Shown: in pieces, positions 27,074-36,358 of the stretch | Position numbering within the stretch: position 1 is the stretch's first letter | How the letters are laid out: every line of letters begins with the position of its first letter | Assembly (NCBI GenBank): GCA_902590345.1 | Contig: CACIWK010000001.1 | Span: 206,010 to 250,048, forward strand | Source of the DNA: an uncultured Pelagibacteraceae bacterium | GTDB taxonomy: Bacteria; Pseudomonadota; Alphaproteobacteria; Pelagibacterales; AG-422-B15 | Reading direction: 5' to 3' | Length of the DNA stretch: 44,039 bases | Program-made: the position numbers and the translations under genes | Notes under the pieces: model-generated | Database searches by the model: none | Seen by the model: only the letters and a program-made list of their open reading frames with translations | Told to the model about the DNA's origin: nothing

Positions 27074-27871
27074 ATGCATATTTTTCCTGTAATCATCTTA
27101 GCAATTATCCAAGGAATTACTGAATTCCTACCAATTTCAAGTTCAGCTCACTTGCTTATTACTGCAGAAATGATGAATATAAGAGAAAATTTATCTCTCG
27201 ATATAAGCCTTCATTTAGGCACTTTGATGGCTGTATTGATCTATTTTAGAAATGAGGCACTTAACTTCTTTAAATTCATAATGCCTTTCTTTTCGTCTAA
27301 CAAAATATCTAAAACAAAGATAAATCAAAATTTGATCGTTGCATCATTACCTATAATTTTTATTGGTGGCTTAGCTTATATGTCTGGTTTTGCTGAAATC
27401 TTTAGAGATCTACATTTTATAGGTCTATCAACTATAGTCTTTGGTTTAGCGCTTTATTTTGCGGATATCAGATCTAATGAGGAAAGTCTTAAAGTGGATA
27501 ACCTATCTTATAAGAAGTCTCTTGTTGTTGGTTTTTTTCAAATTTTCGCGATTATTCCAGGTGCTTCAAGAGCAGGTGTTGTTTATACGGGTTCAAGAAT
27601 AGTTGGTTTAAATAGAGTCGAGGCTGCAAAATTTTCAATGCTCTTATCAATACCTGTAATACTAATATCAGCCTCAATTCCTGCTATTGAAATAGCGAAT
27701 GACTCAATTTCAATAAATTTTTTGTATTTGTTTTCTGGTTTTATTATTTCTTTCATTACTGCATACTTATCAATAAGTATATTGCTAAATTGGGTAAAAA
27801 ATAATTCGATGATACCATTTGTAATTTATCGAATAATACTTGGATCGATAATTTTGATTTATTTCACTTAA
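27074..27871 (+). CDS. uppP: undecaprenyl-diphosphatase
   Basis: The 265-aa integral membrane phosphatase recycles undecaprenyl pyrophosphate for peptidoglycan and LPS sugar transfer. The two family signatures are present: GITEFLPISSSAHL at residues 14-27 and PGASRAG at 162-168, with about eight hydrophobic segments. Length is standard. It converges with the NDUFA9-like SDR gene, 4 nt apart. Confidence 0.96.
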   Translation: MHIFPVIILAIIQGITEFLPISSSAHLLITAEMMNIRENLSLDISLHLGTLMAVLIYFRNEALNFFKFIMPFFSSNKISKTKINQNLIVASLPIIFIGGLAYMSGFAEIFRDLHFIGLSTIVFGLALYFADIRSNEESLKVDNLSYKKSLVVGFFQIFAIIPGASRAGVVYTGSRIVGLNRVEAAKFSMLLSIPVILISASIPAIEIANDSISINFLYLFSGFIISFITAYLSISILLNWVKNNSMIPFVIYRIILGSIILIYFT

Positions 27872-27875
27872 ACAA

Positions 27876-28787
27876 TCAAATATATGTACTTATAATACTT
27901 TTTGGCGAACTTGGTTCAATTCCTAATTTTTCTAAATTAAATTCAGTTTTAGAGATGACGTTATCTTTTCTTAGAAGTTTTACTTGATCAAAAGTTATTA
28001 GTGGAGAGGGTAAGGGCAGCATCATAAACGCAATAAAGTTCGCAAAAGACAATGGAACTGGAACTATTAGTCTTTTAATTTTTAAAGTGTCTAAGATCAA
28101 CTGGTATATTTCTTTTAGACTCATTTTTTCCGGTCCACCAAATTCAAATATCTTACCATTATATTTATCATCCAAAATAAGTCTGTTTATAGCTGTGGCG
28201 ATATCTTTAACATAAACACATTGGTATTTGTTATTAGCGAATAACGGTACAACTGGTAAACTTTTTAATAATTTGGCTTGAACTGAAAAGAAACCGTCAC
28301 CAGGTCCAAAAACTATCGATGGCCTAATTATAATTGTGTTGGGATAACTTTTTTGAATATTTTGCTCTCCTAAGCCTTTTGATTGTTGATATTTTGAGTC
28401 ACTTTCAATGTCAGCTCCAATGGATGAAAAATGGATAAATTTCTCAACCTTATATTTTGTACATGATTCAGCAATATTTTGAGGTCCAAATGCGTGACAG
28501 TTTTCAAAAGACTGGGCACCAGAACTGTCATTAAGAACTCCAACAAAATTAATAACTACATCAGAGTTTTCTATATGAGGCTCAATTGTGTGCTTAAGCA
28601 TAATATTACCTTTAACTATATCCAATTGCTCAATTGGTGCCATCATTCTCAAATGACCGGCTAAATGAGGATTTCTACACACAATTTTTAAATAGTGACC
28701 TTCTTTTAGAAGTTCTGAAATACAATATTTACCTAAAAAACCAGATCCACCTATTAATGTAATCTTTTTTTTCTTCATATTTATCAA
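27876..28787 (-). CDS. complex I NDUFA9-family SDR protein
   Basis: The 303-aa atypical SDR has the Rossmann motif GGSGFLGKY (residues 14-22) and VINFVGVLND, FIHFSSIGAD, YQQSKGLGE and IIRPSIVFGPGDGFF, the pattern of the NDUFA9 (39-kDa complex I accessory subunit) family shared by alphaproteobacteria and mitochondria. It may bind NADPH and associate with NADH dehydrogenase, or act as an independent reductase. It is divergent from rnd, with a 44-nt gap. Confidence 0.88.
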   Translation of the reverse strand: MINMKKKKITLIGGSGFLGKYCISELLKEGHYLKIVCRNPHLAGHLRMMAPIEQLDIVKGNIMLKHTIEPHIENSDVVINFVGVLNDSSGAQSFENCHAFGPQNIAESCTKYKVEKFIHFSSIGADIESDSKYQQSKGLGEQNIQKSYPNTIIIRPSIVFGPGDGFFSVQAKLLKSLPVVPLFANNKYQCVYVKDIATAINRLILDDKYNGKIFEFGGPEKMSLKEIYQLILDTLKIKRLIVPVPLSFANFIAFMMLPLPSPLITFDQVKLLRKDNVISKTEFNLEKLGIEPSSPKSIISTYI

Positions 28788-28831
28788 ATATACCTTTATG
28801 TACTGATTTGAAATAGAATAAATCTTAGATA

Positions 28832-29443
28832 ATGCAAACTATTTTACATAAAAATGATTTAAGTGACGGCATTGATTTTTCAGATATTATTGCTGCTGAT
28901 TGTGAAATGATGGGACTGCAGCCAAGTCGTGATCCTCTTTGCCTCATCCAACTTTACGATGGAAAAGGAGATTGTCATTTGATACAATTTACTGATCAAA
29001 AGTTTAATGCCCCGAATCTTAAAAAATTATTGGATAGCAATAAAACATTTATTTTTCATTACGCTAGACATGATCTAGCTGCTATAAAACATGATTTAAA
29101 TATCATGATCAAAAATGTGTATTGTACTAAAATCAGTTCAAAGATAGCCAGAACTTATTCACAAGGGCATGGCTATAAGGATTTATGTAAAGAGTTGCTG
29201 AATATAGAGATTTCAAAAAAACAGCAATCAAGTGATTGGTCCAATCCAAGTCTATCAAAAGAGCAAATAAATTATGCTGCAACAGATGTAATACATCTTC
29301 ATGCTATAAAAGAAAAATTAGACGAAATTCTTATCAGACAAAATAGAAAACAGCTTGTGAAAGAATGTATTGAATTCTTACCTACGCGAGTTGAATTAGA
29401 TTTAAGAGGTTGGAATAATGATATATTTTCACATTCAAGTTAA
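28832..29443 (+). CDS. rnd: ribonuclease D (short, catalytic domain only)
   Basis: The 203-aa DEDDy 3'-5' exoribonuclease has ExoI DCEMMG (normally DTE, here Asp-Cys-Glu), ExoII HYARHDLAAIKHD and ExoIII NYAATDVIHLHAI. It lacks the HRDC domains of E. coli RNase D, as is usual for the short alphaproteobacterial form. It likely trims tRNA 3' ends. It lies 3 nt ahead of kdsD, at the head of the LPS transport gene run. Confidence 0.9.
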   Translation: MQTILHKNDLSDGIDFSDIIAADCEMMGLQPSRDPLCLIQLYDGKGDCHLIQFTDQKFNAPNLKKLLDSNKTFIFHYARHDLAAIKHDLNIMIKNVYCTKISSKIARTYSQGHGYKDLCKELLNIEISKKQQSSDWSNPSLSKEQINYAATDVIHLHAIKEKLDEILIRQNRKQLVKECIEFLPTRVELDLRGWNNDIFSHSS

Positions 29444-29446
29444 AAA

Positions 29447-30412
29447 ATGAAAGTAGACTCAATAATAAATAATGGCAAAGAGGTAATTAATACCGAATTA
29501 AAAGGTATTAAAAAACTTAACAAATCAATTAATCAAAACTTTGCTAAGGCTGTAGAAGTCCTTTCTAGAGTGAGAGGTAGAGTTATTGTAACTGGAGTTG
29601 GAAAATCAGGTCATATTGCAAGTAAAATTTCAAGCACAATGAGTTCCACTGGAACCCCGTCACAATACTGTTCTCCAACCGATATGAGTCACGGAGACCT
29701 GGGAGTAATTTCTAAAAAAGATGCACTGATCATTATATCTAACTCAGGAAATAGCTATGAATTAGATAACCTAATAAAATTTGCTAAGAAATACTCAATT
29801 TCTATAATCGGTATTTCTTCAAACTCTGAGAGCGATTTAATTAAAGCGTCAGACATTAGTATAGTTATGCCGAATGCTACCGAAGCATGTTCAATTGGAT
29901 TGGCTCCTACAACTTCAACTACCATGGCACTAATTATTGGAGATGCTTTATGCGTAGCATTAATGAAAATGAAAAAATTTAAGTTATCAGATTATAAAAA
30001 GTTGCATCCTGGTGGATCACTTGGAATAAAAATGCTTCAAGTACAAGATATCATGCATTCTAAAAAGAAAATGCCAATTGTTACTGAAGAATCAAGTATG
30101 AAATCTGTTTTGATTGAAATGACCAAAAAATCATTTGGTCATGTTGGTGTTAAAAATAAAAAAAATCAATTGATAGGCATAATAACAGATGGAGATTTGA
30201 GAAGAAAAATAAATAAAAACTTTTTTGAGTACAATGCTAAAATGCTTATGACACTTAAGCCAATTTTAATCGAAAAAGATTGTTTGGTAATAGACTCATT
30301 AAATATAATGAATAAAAATAAAATTACTTGTTTATTTGTTGTAGAAAAACAAAAAAACAAAGTCCCTATAGGTATTATTCATATTCATGACTGTTTAAGA
30401 TATGTTAATTAA
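29447..30412 (+). CDS. kdsD: arabinose-5-phosphate isomerase (KpsF/GutQ family)
   Basis: The 321-aa enzyme makes D-arabinose 5-phosphate for Kdo. An N-terminal SIS domain (GVGKSGHIASKISSTMSSTG, SPTDMSHGDLGV, TSTTMALIIGDALC) is followed by two CBS domains (from about DIMHSKKKMP and MLMTLKPILI). Length and layout match KdsD. Its position before lptC-lptA-lptB supports a role in LPS synthesis. The stop overlaps the lptC start by 11 nt. Confidence 0.95.
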   Translation: MKVDSIINNGKEVINTELKGIKKLNKSINQNFAKAVEVLSRVRGRVIVTGVGKSGHIASKISSTMSSTGTPSQYCSPTDMSHGDLGVISKKDALIIISNSGNSYELDNLIKFAKKYSISIIGISSNSESDLIKASDISIVMPNATEACSIGLAPTTSTTMALIIGDALCVALMKMKKFKLSDYKKLHPGGSLGIKMLQVQDIMHSKKKMPIVTEESSMKSVLIEMTKKSFGHVGVKNKKNQLIGIITDGDLRRKINKNFFEYNAKMLMTLKPILIEKDCLVIDSLNIMNKNKITCLFVVEKQKNKVPIGIIHIHDCLRYVN

Positions 30413-30914
30413 ACTTTTAAAATTTATTCTTTTATTTTATTCATCTATCTTTTTTACAACAACTATCACATTTTCTGAAGACGATACCTTAGTAATTGAG
30501 ATAGATAATCCAAAATTTTCTGAAAAGGGTTTGGATGATAAAACTTACGAAATAAAAGCAAAAAAAGGACTGAAATCAGAGTCAAATTTAGAATTATTTA
30601 TTGTAGAAGGAAAGTTTAAATCAAAAAATGATGGAAAATGGATCTACTTAAAAGCAGACAGTGGAAATTATAATCAATCTATGGGTTTAATAGAATTAAA
30701 GCAAAATATAGAGTTCTACACTAATGATGGGGAGATACTGAAATCAAACCTTGCATCTTTTGATATGAATAAAAATGTAATCGAATTAAAAGATAATATT
30801 AGCCACTTAATAAATGAAGGAATAGTTATTGCTGATAAGTCAACGATTTCAGAGAACTTTAATAAATTTAATTATGAAGGAAATGTTAATACAACATTAA
30901 AAATTAAAGATTAA
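30402..30914 (+). CDS. lptC: LPS export system protein LptC
   Basis: The 170-aa protein has one N-terminal membrane anchor (residues 4-24) and a periplasmic beta-jellyroll seen as repeating strand patterns (GNYNQSMGLIELKQNIEFYTNDG). LptC links the LptBFG transporter to LptA. Sequence is weakly conserved in this family, so the call rests on the pattern and on lying between kdsD and lptA. The ATG at 30402 lies inside the kdsD end; the stop abuts the lptA start. Confidence 0.85.
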   Translation: MLIKLLKFILLFYSSIFFTTTITFSEDDTLVIEIDNPKFSEKGLDDKTYEIKAKKGLKSESNLELFIVEGKFKSKNDGKWIYLKADSGNYNQSMGLIELKQNIEFYTNDGEILKSNLASFDMNKNVIELKDNISHLINEGIVIADKSTISENFNKFNYEGNVNTTLKIKD

Positions 30915-31367
30915 ATGATAATTAAATTTTTAATTAGCAAACTTATTATTATATTTTTTATTTCAATTTCACATTCGAAAGAGATAAAAATAAGCTCAGA
31001 AAGTTTACTGATCGACCGTGAAAATAATATTTCAACTTTTTCTGGAAGTGTTTACGTTGAGGAAAAAGATATGGAAATATGGGCAGACAAATTAGTTATA
31101 AAATTAAATATAGATACCGATGAAATTGAAGAAATCTATGCTCAGAATAACGTAAAAATCATAAGAGAGAATATTATGGCTACTGGTGAGATTGGATTTT
31201 ACTATCCATTTATAGATGAGGTCAGGATAATTGAAAATGTTGAGGTGATAGAAAAAAATAATATTATAAATTGTGACGAATTAGTTCTAGATATAAAGAA
31301 TTCAATCAGTATAATGAAAAGCAACTCAAATAACAGAGTTGAAGCTACAATAACTAACACAAACTGA
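30915..31367 (+). CDS. lptA: LPS transport periplasmic protein LptA
   Basis: The 150-aa protein has a signal peptide (about residues 1-20, ending SHSK) and the OstA-like jellyroll: DRENNISTFSGSVYVEEKD, MEIWADKLVI, EIEEIYAQNNVKIIRENIMATGE. LptA forms the periplasmic bridge that carries LPS to the outer membrane. It starts immediately after the lptC stop and ends 4 nt before lptB, so all three are translationally linked. Confidence 0.9.
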   Translation: MIIKFLISKLIIIFFISISHSKEIKISSESLLIDRENNISTFSGSVYVEEKDMEIWADKLVIKLNIDTDEIEEIYAQNNVKIIRENIMATGEIGFYYPFIDEVRIIENVEVIEKNNIINCDELVLDIKNSISIMKSNSNNRVEATITNTN

Positions 31368-31371
31368 ATAT

Positions 31372-32127
31372 ATGATTTCTACAAAACCAAAATTAGTATC
31401 AGCAAATAATGGATTAGTTGTTAAAAATCTCAGAAAATCTCTATCAAAAAAACAAATTGTTAGAGATGTTAGTTTGAAACTTCAGAGAGGGAAAACTATT
31501 GGATTATTAGGTCCAAATGGAGCCGGGAAGACAACAACTTTTTATATGATTATGGGACTAATTGAATGTGATGGAGGTGAGATACTATTAGATGGTTTAA
31601 ATTTAACACCACTTCCTATGTATAAAAGAGCGAAGTTAGGGCTTGGTTTTCTACCTCAACAACCATCAATTTTTAGAGGCATGTCAGTCGAAGACAATTT
31701 ATTATCTATTCTCGAAACACAAAATTATCCAAAGGACCATAAACAAAGTATTTTAGAGGAGTTATTAACTGAGTTTTCCCTAACACATATTAGAAGAGCC
31801 ATGCCCCATATGTTAAGTGGTGGCGAAAGAAGAAGAACTGAAATAGCAAGGTGTTTATGCTCTAATCCTAGTATAATATTGATGGACGAACCTACAGCAG
31901 GTGTAGATCCAATAGGAATTGATGATATAAAAATGCTTATCAAGCAATTAATGAACAAAAATATAGGTGTTTTAATTACAGACCATAACGTAAGAGAAGT
32001 TTTGGATATTTGCGATTACTCGTATGTAATGCACTCTGGCGAAATTATCGCTGAAGGGGAGAGCGAGACAATTCTTGGTAATAAAGAAGCGCGTAAGTTT
32101 TACTTGGGTGACTCATTTAGATTTTAA
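31372..32127 (+). CDS. lptB: LPS export ABC transporter ATP-binding protein LptB
   Basis: The 251-aa ABC ATPase has Walker A GPNGAGKTT, the Q-loop LPQQPSIFRGMSVEDNL, signature LSGGERRR, Walker B IILMDEPTAGVDP and switch H in TDHNVRE; PSIFRGMSVEDN is characteristic of LptB. It energises LPS extraction from the inner membrane. Alphaproteobacteria often have rpoN, hpf and ptsN next; here the stop instead abuts the CCA end of a convergent tRNA-Ala. Confidence 0.96.
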   Translation: MISTKPKLVSANNGLVVKNLRKSLSKKQIVRDVSLKLQRGKTIGLLGPNGAGKTTTFYMIMGLIECDGGEILLDGLNLTPLPMYKRAKLGLGFLPQQPSIFRGMSVEDNLLSILETQNYPKDHKQSILEELLTEFSLTHIRRAMPHMLSGGERRRTEIARCLCSNPSIILMDEPTAGVDPIGIDDIKMLIKQLMNKNIGVLITDHNVREVLDICDYSYVMHSGEIIAEGESETILGNKEARKFYLGDSFRF

Positions 32128-32203
32128 TGGTGGAGCTAGTCGGGTTCGAACCGACTACCTCGTCACTGCCAGCGACGCGCTCTCCCAAATGAGCTATAGC
32201 CCC
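32128..32203 (-). tRNA. tRNA-Ala (GGC)
   Basis: This is a 76-nt cloverleaf. The acceptor stem GGGGCTA/TAGCTCC has one G-U pair, the discriminator is A at 32131, and CCA is encoded at 32128-32130. The D arm is AGCTCATTTGGGAGAGC. The anticodon arm CGTCG-CTGGCAG-TGACG gives anticodon GGC, and the T arm is GTCGGTTCGAACCCGAC. Its 3' end touches the lptB stop on the opposite strand. Confidence 0.97.
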
Positions 32204-32208
32204 CACTA

Positions 32209-32580
32209 TCATGGTTGATCCTCAATATCTTCTGGATTACTCTCACTTATTTCTAAGTCATCTACTTCATCGGAAATTACTTGAACGTCATTTTCCGAAT
32301 CTTCAAGACTTATAGTATCATCATCTATTGCGTCTTCGATTTCAATTTCTTCAACTTCAGCAACTGACTCTGCTGCATCACTTCCAACTAAATTTTCATC
32401 CGTTACTACATCAACATCGCTGGTGAAAACTTGTTTTGTACTTGCCAATGTAGCATCAATTGTAGGTTCAGAATATTCTGTTCCACAACTTGGGCATATT
32501 GCAGGCTTTCTATTTAGATCATAAAATTTTGTCTCACAATTCAGACAGACTACTTTTTTCCCCCACTCAGCTTTTGGCAT
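32209..32580 (-). CDS. TIGR02300 family protein (FYDLN zinc-ribbon, acidic tail)
   Basis: The 123-aa protein has a short N-terminal zinc ribbon (Cys12, Cys15, Cys29, Cys32) containing the FYDLN motif (19-23), then a long Asp/Glu/Ser-rich tail of about 75 residues. This is the TIGR02300 architecture, nearly confined to alphaproteobacteria, with unknown function. It lies directly upstream of tRNA-Ala and divergent from aroA, which is also its common setting in alphaproteobacterial genomes. Confidence 0.92.
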   Translation of the reverse strand: MPKAEWGKKVVCLNCETKFYDLNRKPAICPSCGTEYSEPTIDATLASTKQVFTSDVDVVTDENLVGSDAAESVAEVEEIEIEDAIDDDTISLEDSENDVQVISDEVDDLEISESNPEDIEDQP

Positions 32581-32677
32581 AACTAGACCTTTGATATTTA
32601 TGGTATAAATTTTTGATACAACTCAAATATAAATAATATATAACTTTAGACTAACAAACTAAATTGACAATACAAAA

Positions 32678-33967
32678 GTGTTAAAATTAAAAGGCAGCAT
32701 AAAGATTTCAGGCGATAAATCGGTTTCGCATCGGGCTTTAATATTATCTGCAATGTCTATCGGTAAGACAAAAATATCAAATTTATTAGAATCCGATGAC
32801 GTTATGAGAACATTAGCAATACTAAGGGAGCTGGGAGTAAAAATAATTAAATCTGAAAATTGTTGGTATGTTTTTGGTAATGGAACAAATGGTTTTATGC
32901 AACCAAGTAAGGCGCTTGATTGTGGTAACAGTGGAACCACAGCCAGATTGTTAATGGGTGCTGTATCCTCAAATCCAATAGAATGTACTTTCATAGGTGA
33001 TGAGTCATTAAGTAAAAGATCGATGTCACGAGTTACAAAACATTTAGAAAAAATAGGAGCAGAAGTAAATATTACAAAAAAAGACTACTTGCCTGTTTTA
33101 TTAATTGGAAAAAACAGCTTATTACCAGCTACTCACCGCATGGAAAAGGCTTCGGCTCAAATTAAGACTGCGCTTATTTTAGCTGCGTTAAATATTCATG
33201 GTAGAACCAAAATTATTGAAAAAGTACAGACACGGGACCACACAGAAAGATTAATGAAATATTTAAAAATAAATTTTAAATTGAGTAAATTAAAAACTGG
33301 TGAAAAGATTATAGAATTAAATGGTCCATATGAAATTTTTTCTAAGAATATTGAGATCCCAAGTGACCCTTCAAGTGCTTCTTTTTTTATTGTTGGTGCA
33401 CTTATTACGCCATGTTCAAAAATAGTTCTTAAAAATGTAATGTTAAATCCAACTAGGATTGCATTTTTAAAGATATTAAAAAAAATGGGTGGAAAGATTG
33501 AGGTAGAAAAAACAAAAAGTATCTGCGGTGAGGAAGTTGGTAATATTACTGCGCAACATTGTAAACTAAAAGGAATAAATATTCCCTCTAAGATGTCAGC
33601 TTTATTGATTGATGAGTACCCCATATTATCTATAGCGGCTTCTCAGGCAAGTGGAAAAACTGTTATGAACGGTATTGATGAGCTGAGACACAAAGAAAGT
33701 GATAGAATACATAGCATTGCCACTAATTTAAAAAAAATAGGCTTTAATATTAGAAGCAGTAAGAGTCACTTAATTATTCAAGGTAAAAATATAAGTTTGA
33801 AAAGAAAGATTAAAATAAAAACATTTAATGACCACAGAATAGCAATGTCTTTTGCTATACTAAGTATAATTTATAATAATTATCTAAAAATTGATAACAA
33901 AAAATGTATATCCATAAGTTATCCAGATTTTGAAAATCATCTTAAAAAATTATTAGTAAAATATTAA
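32678..33967 (+). CDS. aroA: 3-phosphoshikimate 1-carboxyvinyltransferase (EPSP synthase)
   Basis: The 429-aa enzyme joins shikimate 3-phosphate and PEP. It has GDKSVSHRALIL (12-23), GNSGTTAR (83-90), RDHTERL, IPSDPSSASFF and the C-terminal DELRHKESDRI and NDHRIAM motifs. Start is GTG at 32678, which gives the standard N-terminus (MLKLKGSIKISGDKS). The stop overlaps the cmk ATG (TAATG). It heads the long plus-strand array aroA-cmk-rpsA. Confidence 0.96.
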   Translation: MLKLKGSIKISGDKSVSHRALILSAMSIGKTKISNLLESDDVMRTLAILRELGVKIIKSENCWYVFGNGTNGFMQPSKALDCGNSGTTARLLMGAVSSNPIECTFIGDESLSKRSMSRVTKHLEKIGAEVNITKKDYLPVLLIGKNSLLPATHRMEKASAQIKTALILAALNIHGRTKIIEKVQTRDHTERLMKYLKINFKLSKLKTGEKIIELNGPYEIFSKNIEIPSDPSSASFFIVGALITPCSKIVLKNVMLNPTRIAFLKILKKMGGKIEVEKTKSICGEEVGNITAQHCKLKGINIPSKMSALLIDEYPILSIAASQASGKTVMNGIDELRHKESDRIHSIATNLKKIGFNIRSSKSHLIIQGKNISLKRKIKIKTFNDHRIAMSFAILSIIYNNYLKIDNKKCISISYPDFENHLKKLLVKY

Positions 33968-34599
33968 TGGTTAAAATAATTGCAATTGATGGTCCAGCTA
34001 GTTCAGGTAAATCAACTATAGCAAGAAAAATTGCTACTTATTATAGCTCACCAATACTTCATAGTGGTAGGCTTTATCGTGCAATTGCGTTTGAAATAAT
34101 AAAAAAAAAAATAAAAATAGATAATAGAAATGAGATTTTAAAAAGCATTAAGTCGTTGAATGAAAAGAAATTAAAATCCAAAGATTTATACTCAACTGAA
34201 ATTGATAAAATATCATCTATTATTTCAGCTAAAAGTTATGTGAGGAATGAATTAATGCACTATCAGAGAAACTTCCCAGTAAATTTCGCTAAAAATAAAA
34301 AATTTGCAATAATTGAAGGAAGAGATATTGGAACAGTGGTATTTCCAGACGCAAAGCACAAAATATTTTTGTGGGCAGATGCCAAAATACGAGCTCAAAG
34401 AAGGTATATTCAAATACTAAAAAACGGCGAAAAAACAGGGCTAAAACGCATCTATGGTGAAATAATTGCTCGCGATGCAAAAGATTTGAATAGGAAGGTA
34501 GCTCCGTTAAGACCAGCAGTAAATTCCTTGTTGCTAGATACAAGTTATCTTGATATAGAACAGGTTTTTAATGCAATAAAGAAAATTATTAAAAGTTAG
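33967..34599 (+). CDS. cmk: cytidylate kinase
   Basis: The 210-aa nucleoside monophosphate kinase phosphorylates CMP/dCMP. The P-loop GPASSGKST is near residue 8, HSGRLYRA binds the monophosphate, EGRDIGTVVFPDA and KIFLWADAKIRAQRR follow, then the LID region (RDAKDLNRKVAPLRPA). It is coupled to aroA and 6 nt before rpsA, the classical aroA-cmk-rpsA order. An A11 tract (34101-34111) lies in frame and must be copied accurately for the gene to work. Confidence 0.96.
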   Translation: MVKIIAIDGPASSGKSTIARKIATYYSSPILHSGRLYRAIAFEIIKKKIKIDNRNEILKSIKSLNEKKLKSKDLYSTEIDKISSIISAKSYVRNELMHYQRNFPVNFAKNKKFAIIEGRDIGTVVFPDAKHKIFLWADAKIRAQRRYIQILKNGEKTGLKRIYGEIIARDAKDLNRKVAPLRPAVNSLLLDTSYLDIEQVFNAIKKIIKS

Positions 34600-34605
34600 T
34601 TTTAT

Positions 34606-36303
34606 ATGTCACAAGAGTCTATTAACGCATCCTCTCAATCAGAATTTGACTCATTACTTGCAGAATCAATTGCCAAATCAAAATTAAAAGAGGGAACAAT
34701 TATAAAAGGCACAGTTGCTGAAATTGAAGATGATGCCATAATTGTTGATATTGGAGCAAAAGTTGAAGGCAGAATATCTAAAAGAGAATTTGCTTTTCAA
34801 AAGGACCAAAAAGAAATTTCAGTTGGTGATGAGATAGATGTATATCTAGACAAAATTGAAAATCATAATGGTGAGTGCATCCTCTCTAGATCTAAAGCTA
34901 AATCAAAAGAAATATGGGGTGAAATTGAGAAATCTTTTGAGGCCGGTGAGTTAATTGAAGGTGTAATAACTGGCAAAGTTAAGGGTGGGCTTTCTTGTGA
35001 AATTGGAATAACTGCTTTCCTTCCTGGTAGCCAGATAGACACTAGGCCTGTTAGAGACGTAAGTCACTTAATAGATGTTCCTCAAAAGTTCAAAATTCTA
35101 AAAATGGACCTTAAAAGAAATAATATAGTTGTTAGCAGAAGAGCAGTTCTTGAAGAAATGCATAAAGAAGTCCGCGAAGAAAGATTTTTGCAATTAAAAC
35201 TCGGAGATGTTGTAGACGGTAAAATAAAAGCAATAACAGATTATGGAGCGTTTGTTGACCTAGGCAGCTATGACTCTTTGCTGCACAGTAGTGACATAAC
35301 ATATAGAAGAATTGGACACCCATCCGAGGTATTAAAAATTGATCAACAGGTTAAAGTTAAAATTATAAAAGTGGATCCTGAAAAAAATCGCGTCTCAGTA
35401 GGAATGAAACAACTGGAAGATGATCCGTGGAATAGTGTGAAAAATAAATTTAATGTAAATGATAGAGTAAATGGCGTTGTAACTAATGTTACAGACTACG
35501 GTATATTTATTGAAATTGAAAACGGCGTTGAAGGTCTTTGTCACAAAGATATGTTAACGTGGAGTCAGAAACAAAACGCAAAGCCTGGAAACTTATACGC
35601 TCGTTCCCAATCAGTAGATTGTCAAATCCTTGAAATTGATCACGAGAAAAGAAGGCTAAGCCTAGGAATTAAACAATTAACACCCAATCCTTGGCATAAG
35701 TTTAACGAAGAAAATCCTGTAGGTAAAATTCTTGAAACTGAGATAACAAATATCAAAGATGGAATTATATTTTGCAATTTGGATGGAGAGATTGACGGAG
35801 CTATTTTTAGTAAAGATTTATCATGGGAAGGAGATCCGAAAGAAGAAATAAAAAAATTCAAAATTGGAGATAAAATAAAAGCCAAAATTGTTACAAATGA
35901 TAATGAAAAGATTTCACTTTCTATAAGAGAGGTTGATGGCAATCCTTTTGATGAAGTAAAAGATAAAAATAAGGGTGACATTGTAACTTGCAATGTGATT
36001 GAAGCAGGTGACTTTGGAGTTAAAGTAAAGATTGGAGATAAAGGGCCAATCACAATAATAAAGAAAAATGAGTTAGCGCTAAGGAAATCAGATGCAAGAC
36101 CAGACAGATGGGCAAAAAATGATAAGGTTGATGCAAAAATAACAAATATAGATTTAGCAAATTATAAGTTAAATTTATCTATTCGCGCAATGGAAGAAGT
36201 AATTGAACGTGAGGCAATGGAAAAATATGGATCTAAAGACTCAGGGGCATCTTTGGGAGCAATTCTAGGCAAGGCATTGGGTAAAGACAAAAAAGAAGAG
36301 TAA
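34606..36303 (+). CDS. rpsA: 30S ribosomal protein S1
   Basis: The 565-aa protein has six S1 OB-fold repeats, recognisable by repeated KGTVAEIEDDAIIVDIG, DGKIKAITDYGAFVDLG and NGVVTNVTDYGIFIEIE segments. S1 brings mRNA with weak Shine-Dalgarno sequences to the ribosome, which fits the scarcity of such sites in this window. Length is close to the 557 aa of E. coli. ihfB follows 55 nt later with its own predicted promoter. Confidence 0.97.
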   Translation: MSQESINASSQSEFDSLLAESIAKSKLKEGTIIKGTVAEIEDDAIIVDIGAKVEGRISKREFAFQKDQKEISVGDEIDVYLDKIENHNGECILSRSKAKSKEIWGEIEKSFEAGELIEGVITGKVKGGLSCEIGITAFLPGSQIDTRPVRDVSHLIDVPQKFKILKMDLKRNNIVVSRRAVLEEMHKEVREERFLQLKLGDVVDGKIKAITDYGAFVDLGSYDSLLHSSDITYRRIGHPSEVLKIDQQVKVKIIKVDPEKNRVSVGMKQLEDDPWNSVKNKFNVNDRVNGVVTNVTDYGIFIEIENGVEGLCHKDMLTWSQKQNAKPGNLYARSQSVDCQILEIDHEKRRLSLGIKQLTPNPWHKFNEENPVGKILETEITNIKDGIIFCNLDGEIDGAIFSKDLSWEGDPKEEIKKFKIGDKIKAKIVTNDNEKISLSIREVDGNPFDEVKDKNKGDIVTCNVIEAGDFGVKVKIGDKGPITIIKKNELALRKSDARPDRWAKNDKVDAKITNIDLANYKLNLSIRAMEEVIEREAMEKYGSKDSGASLGAILGKALGKDKKEE

Positions 36304-36323
36304 ATATTCTTTACAATCAAATA

Positions 36324-36351
36324 TTTACAATACAAACTAATATCATATAAT
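36324..36351 (+). promoter_or_regulatory. predicted sigma70-type promoter of ihfB
   Basis: TTTACA (36324-36329) and TATAAT (36346-36351) are separated by 16 nt. The expected start point, 6-8 nt after the -10 box, falls at or next to the ihfB ATG at 36359, so the transcript may be leaderless. No Shine-Dalgarno sequence is visible before that ATG. Confidence 0.55.
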
Positions 36352-36358
36352 TATTTAT

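Noticed and set aside
32664-32669. Perfect TTGACA upstream of aroA as a promoter -35 box
   Set aside because: It ends 8 nt before the GTG start, leaving no room for a -10 box and start site before the gene.
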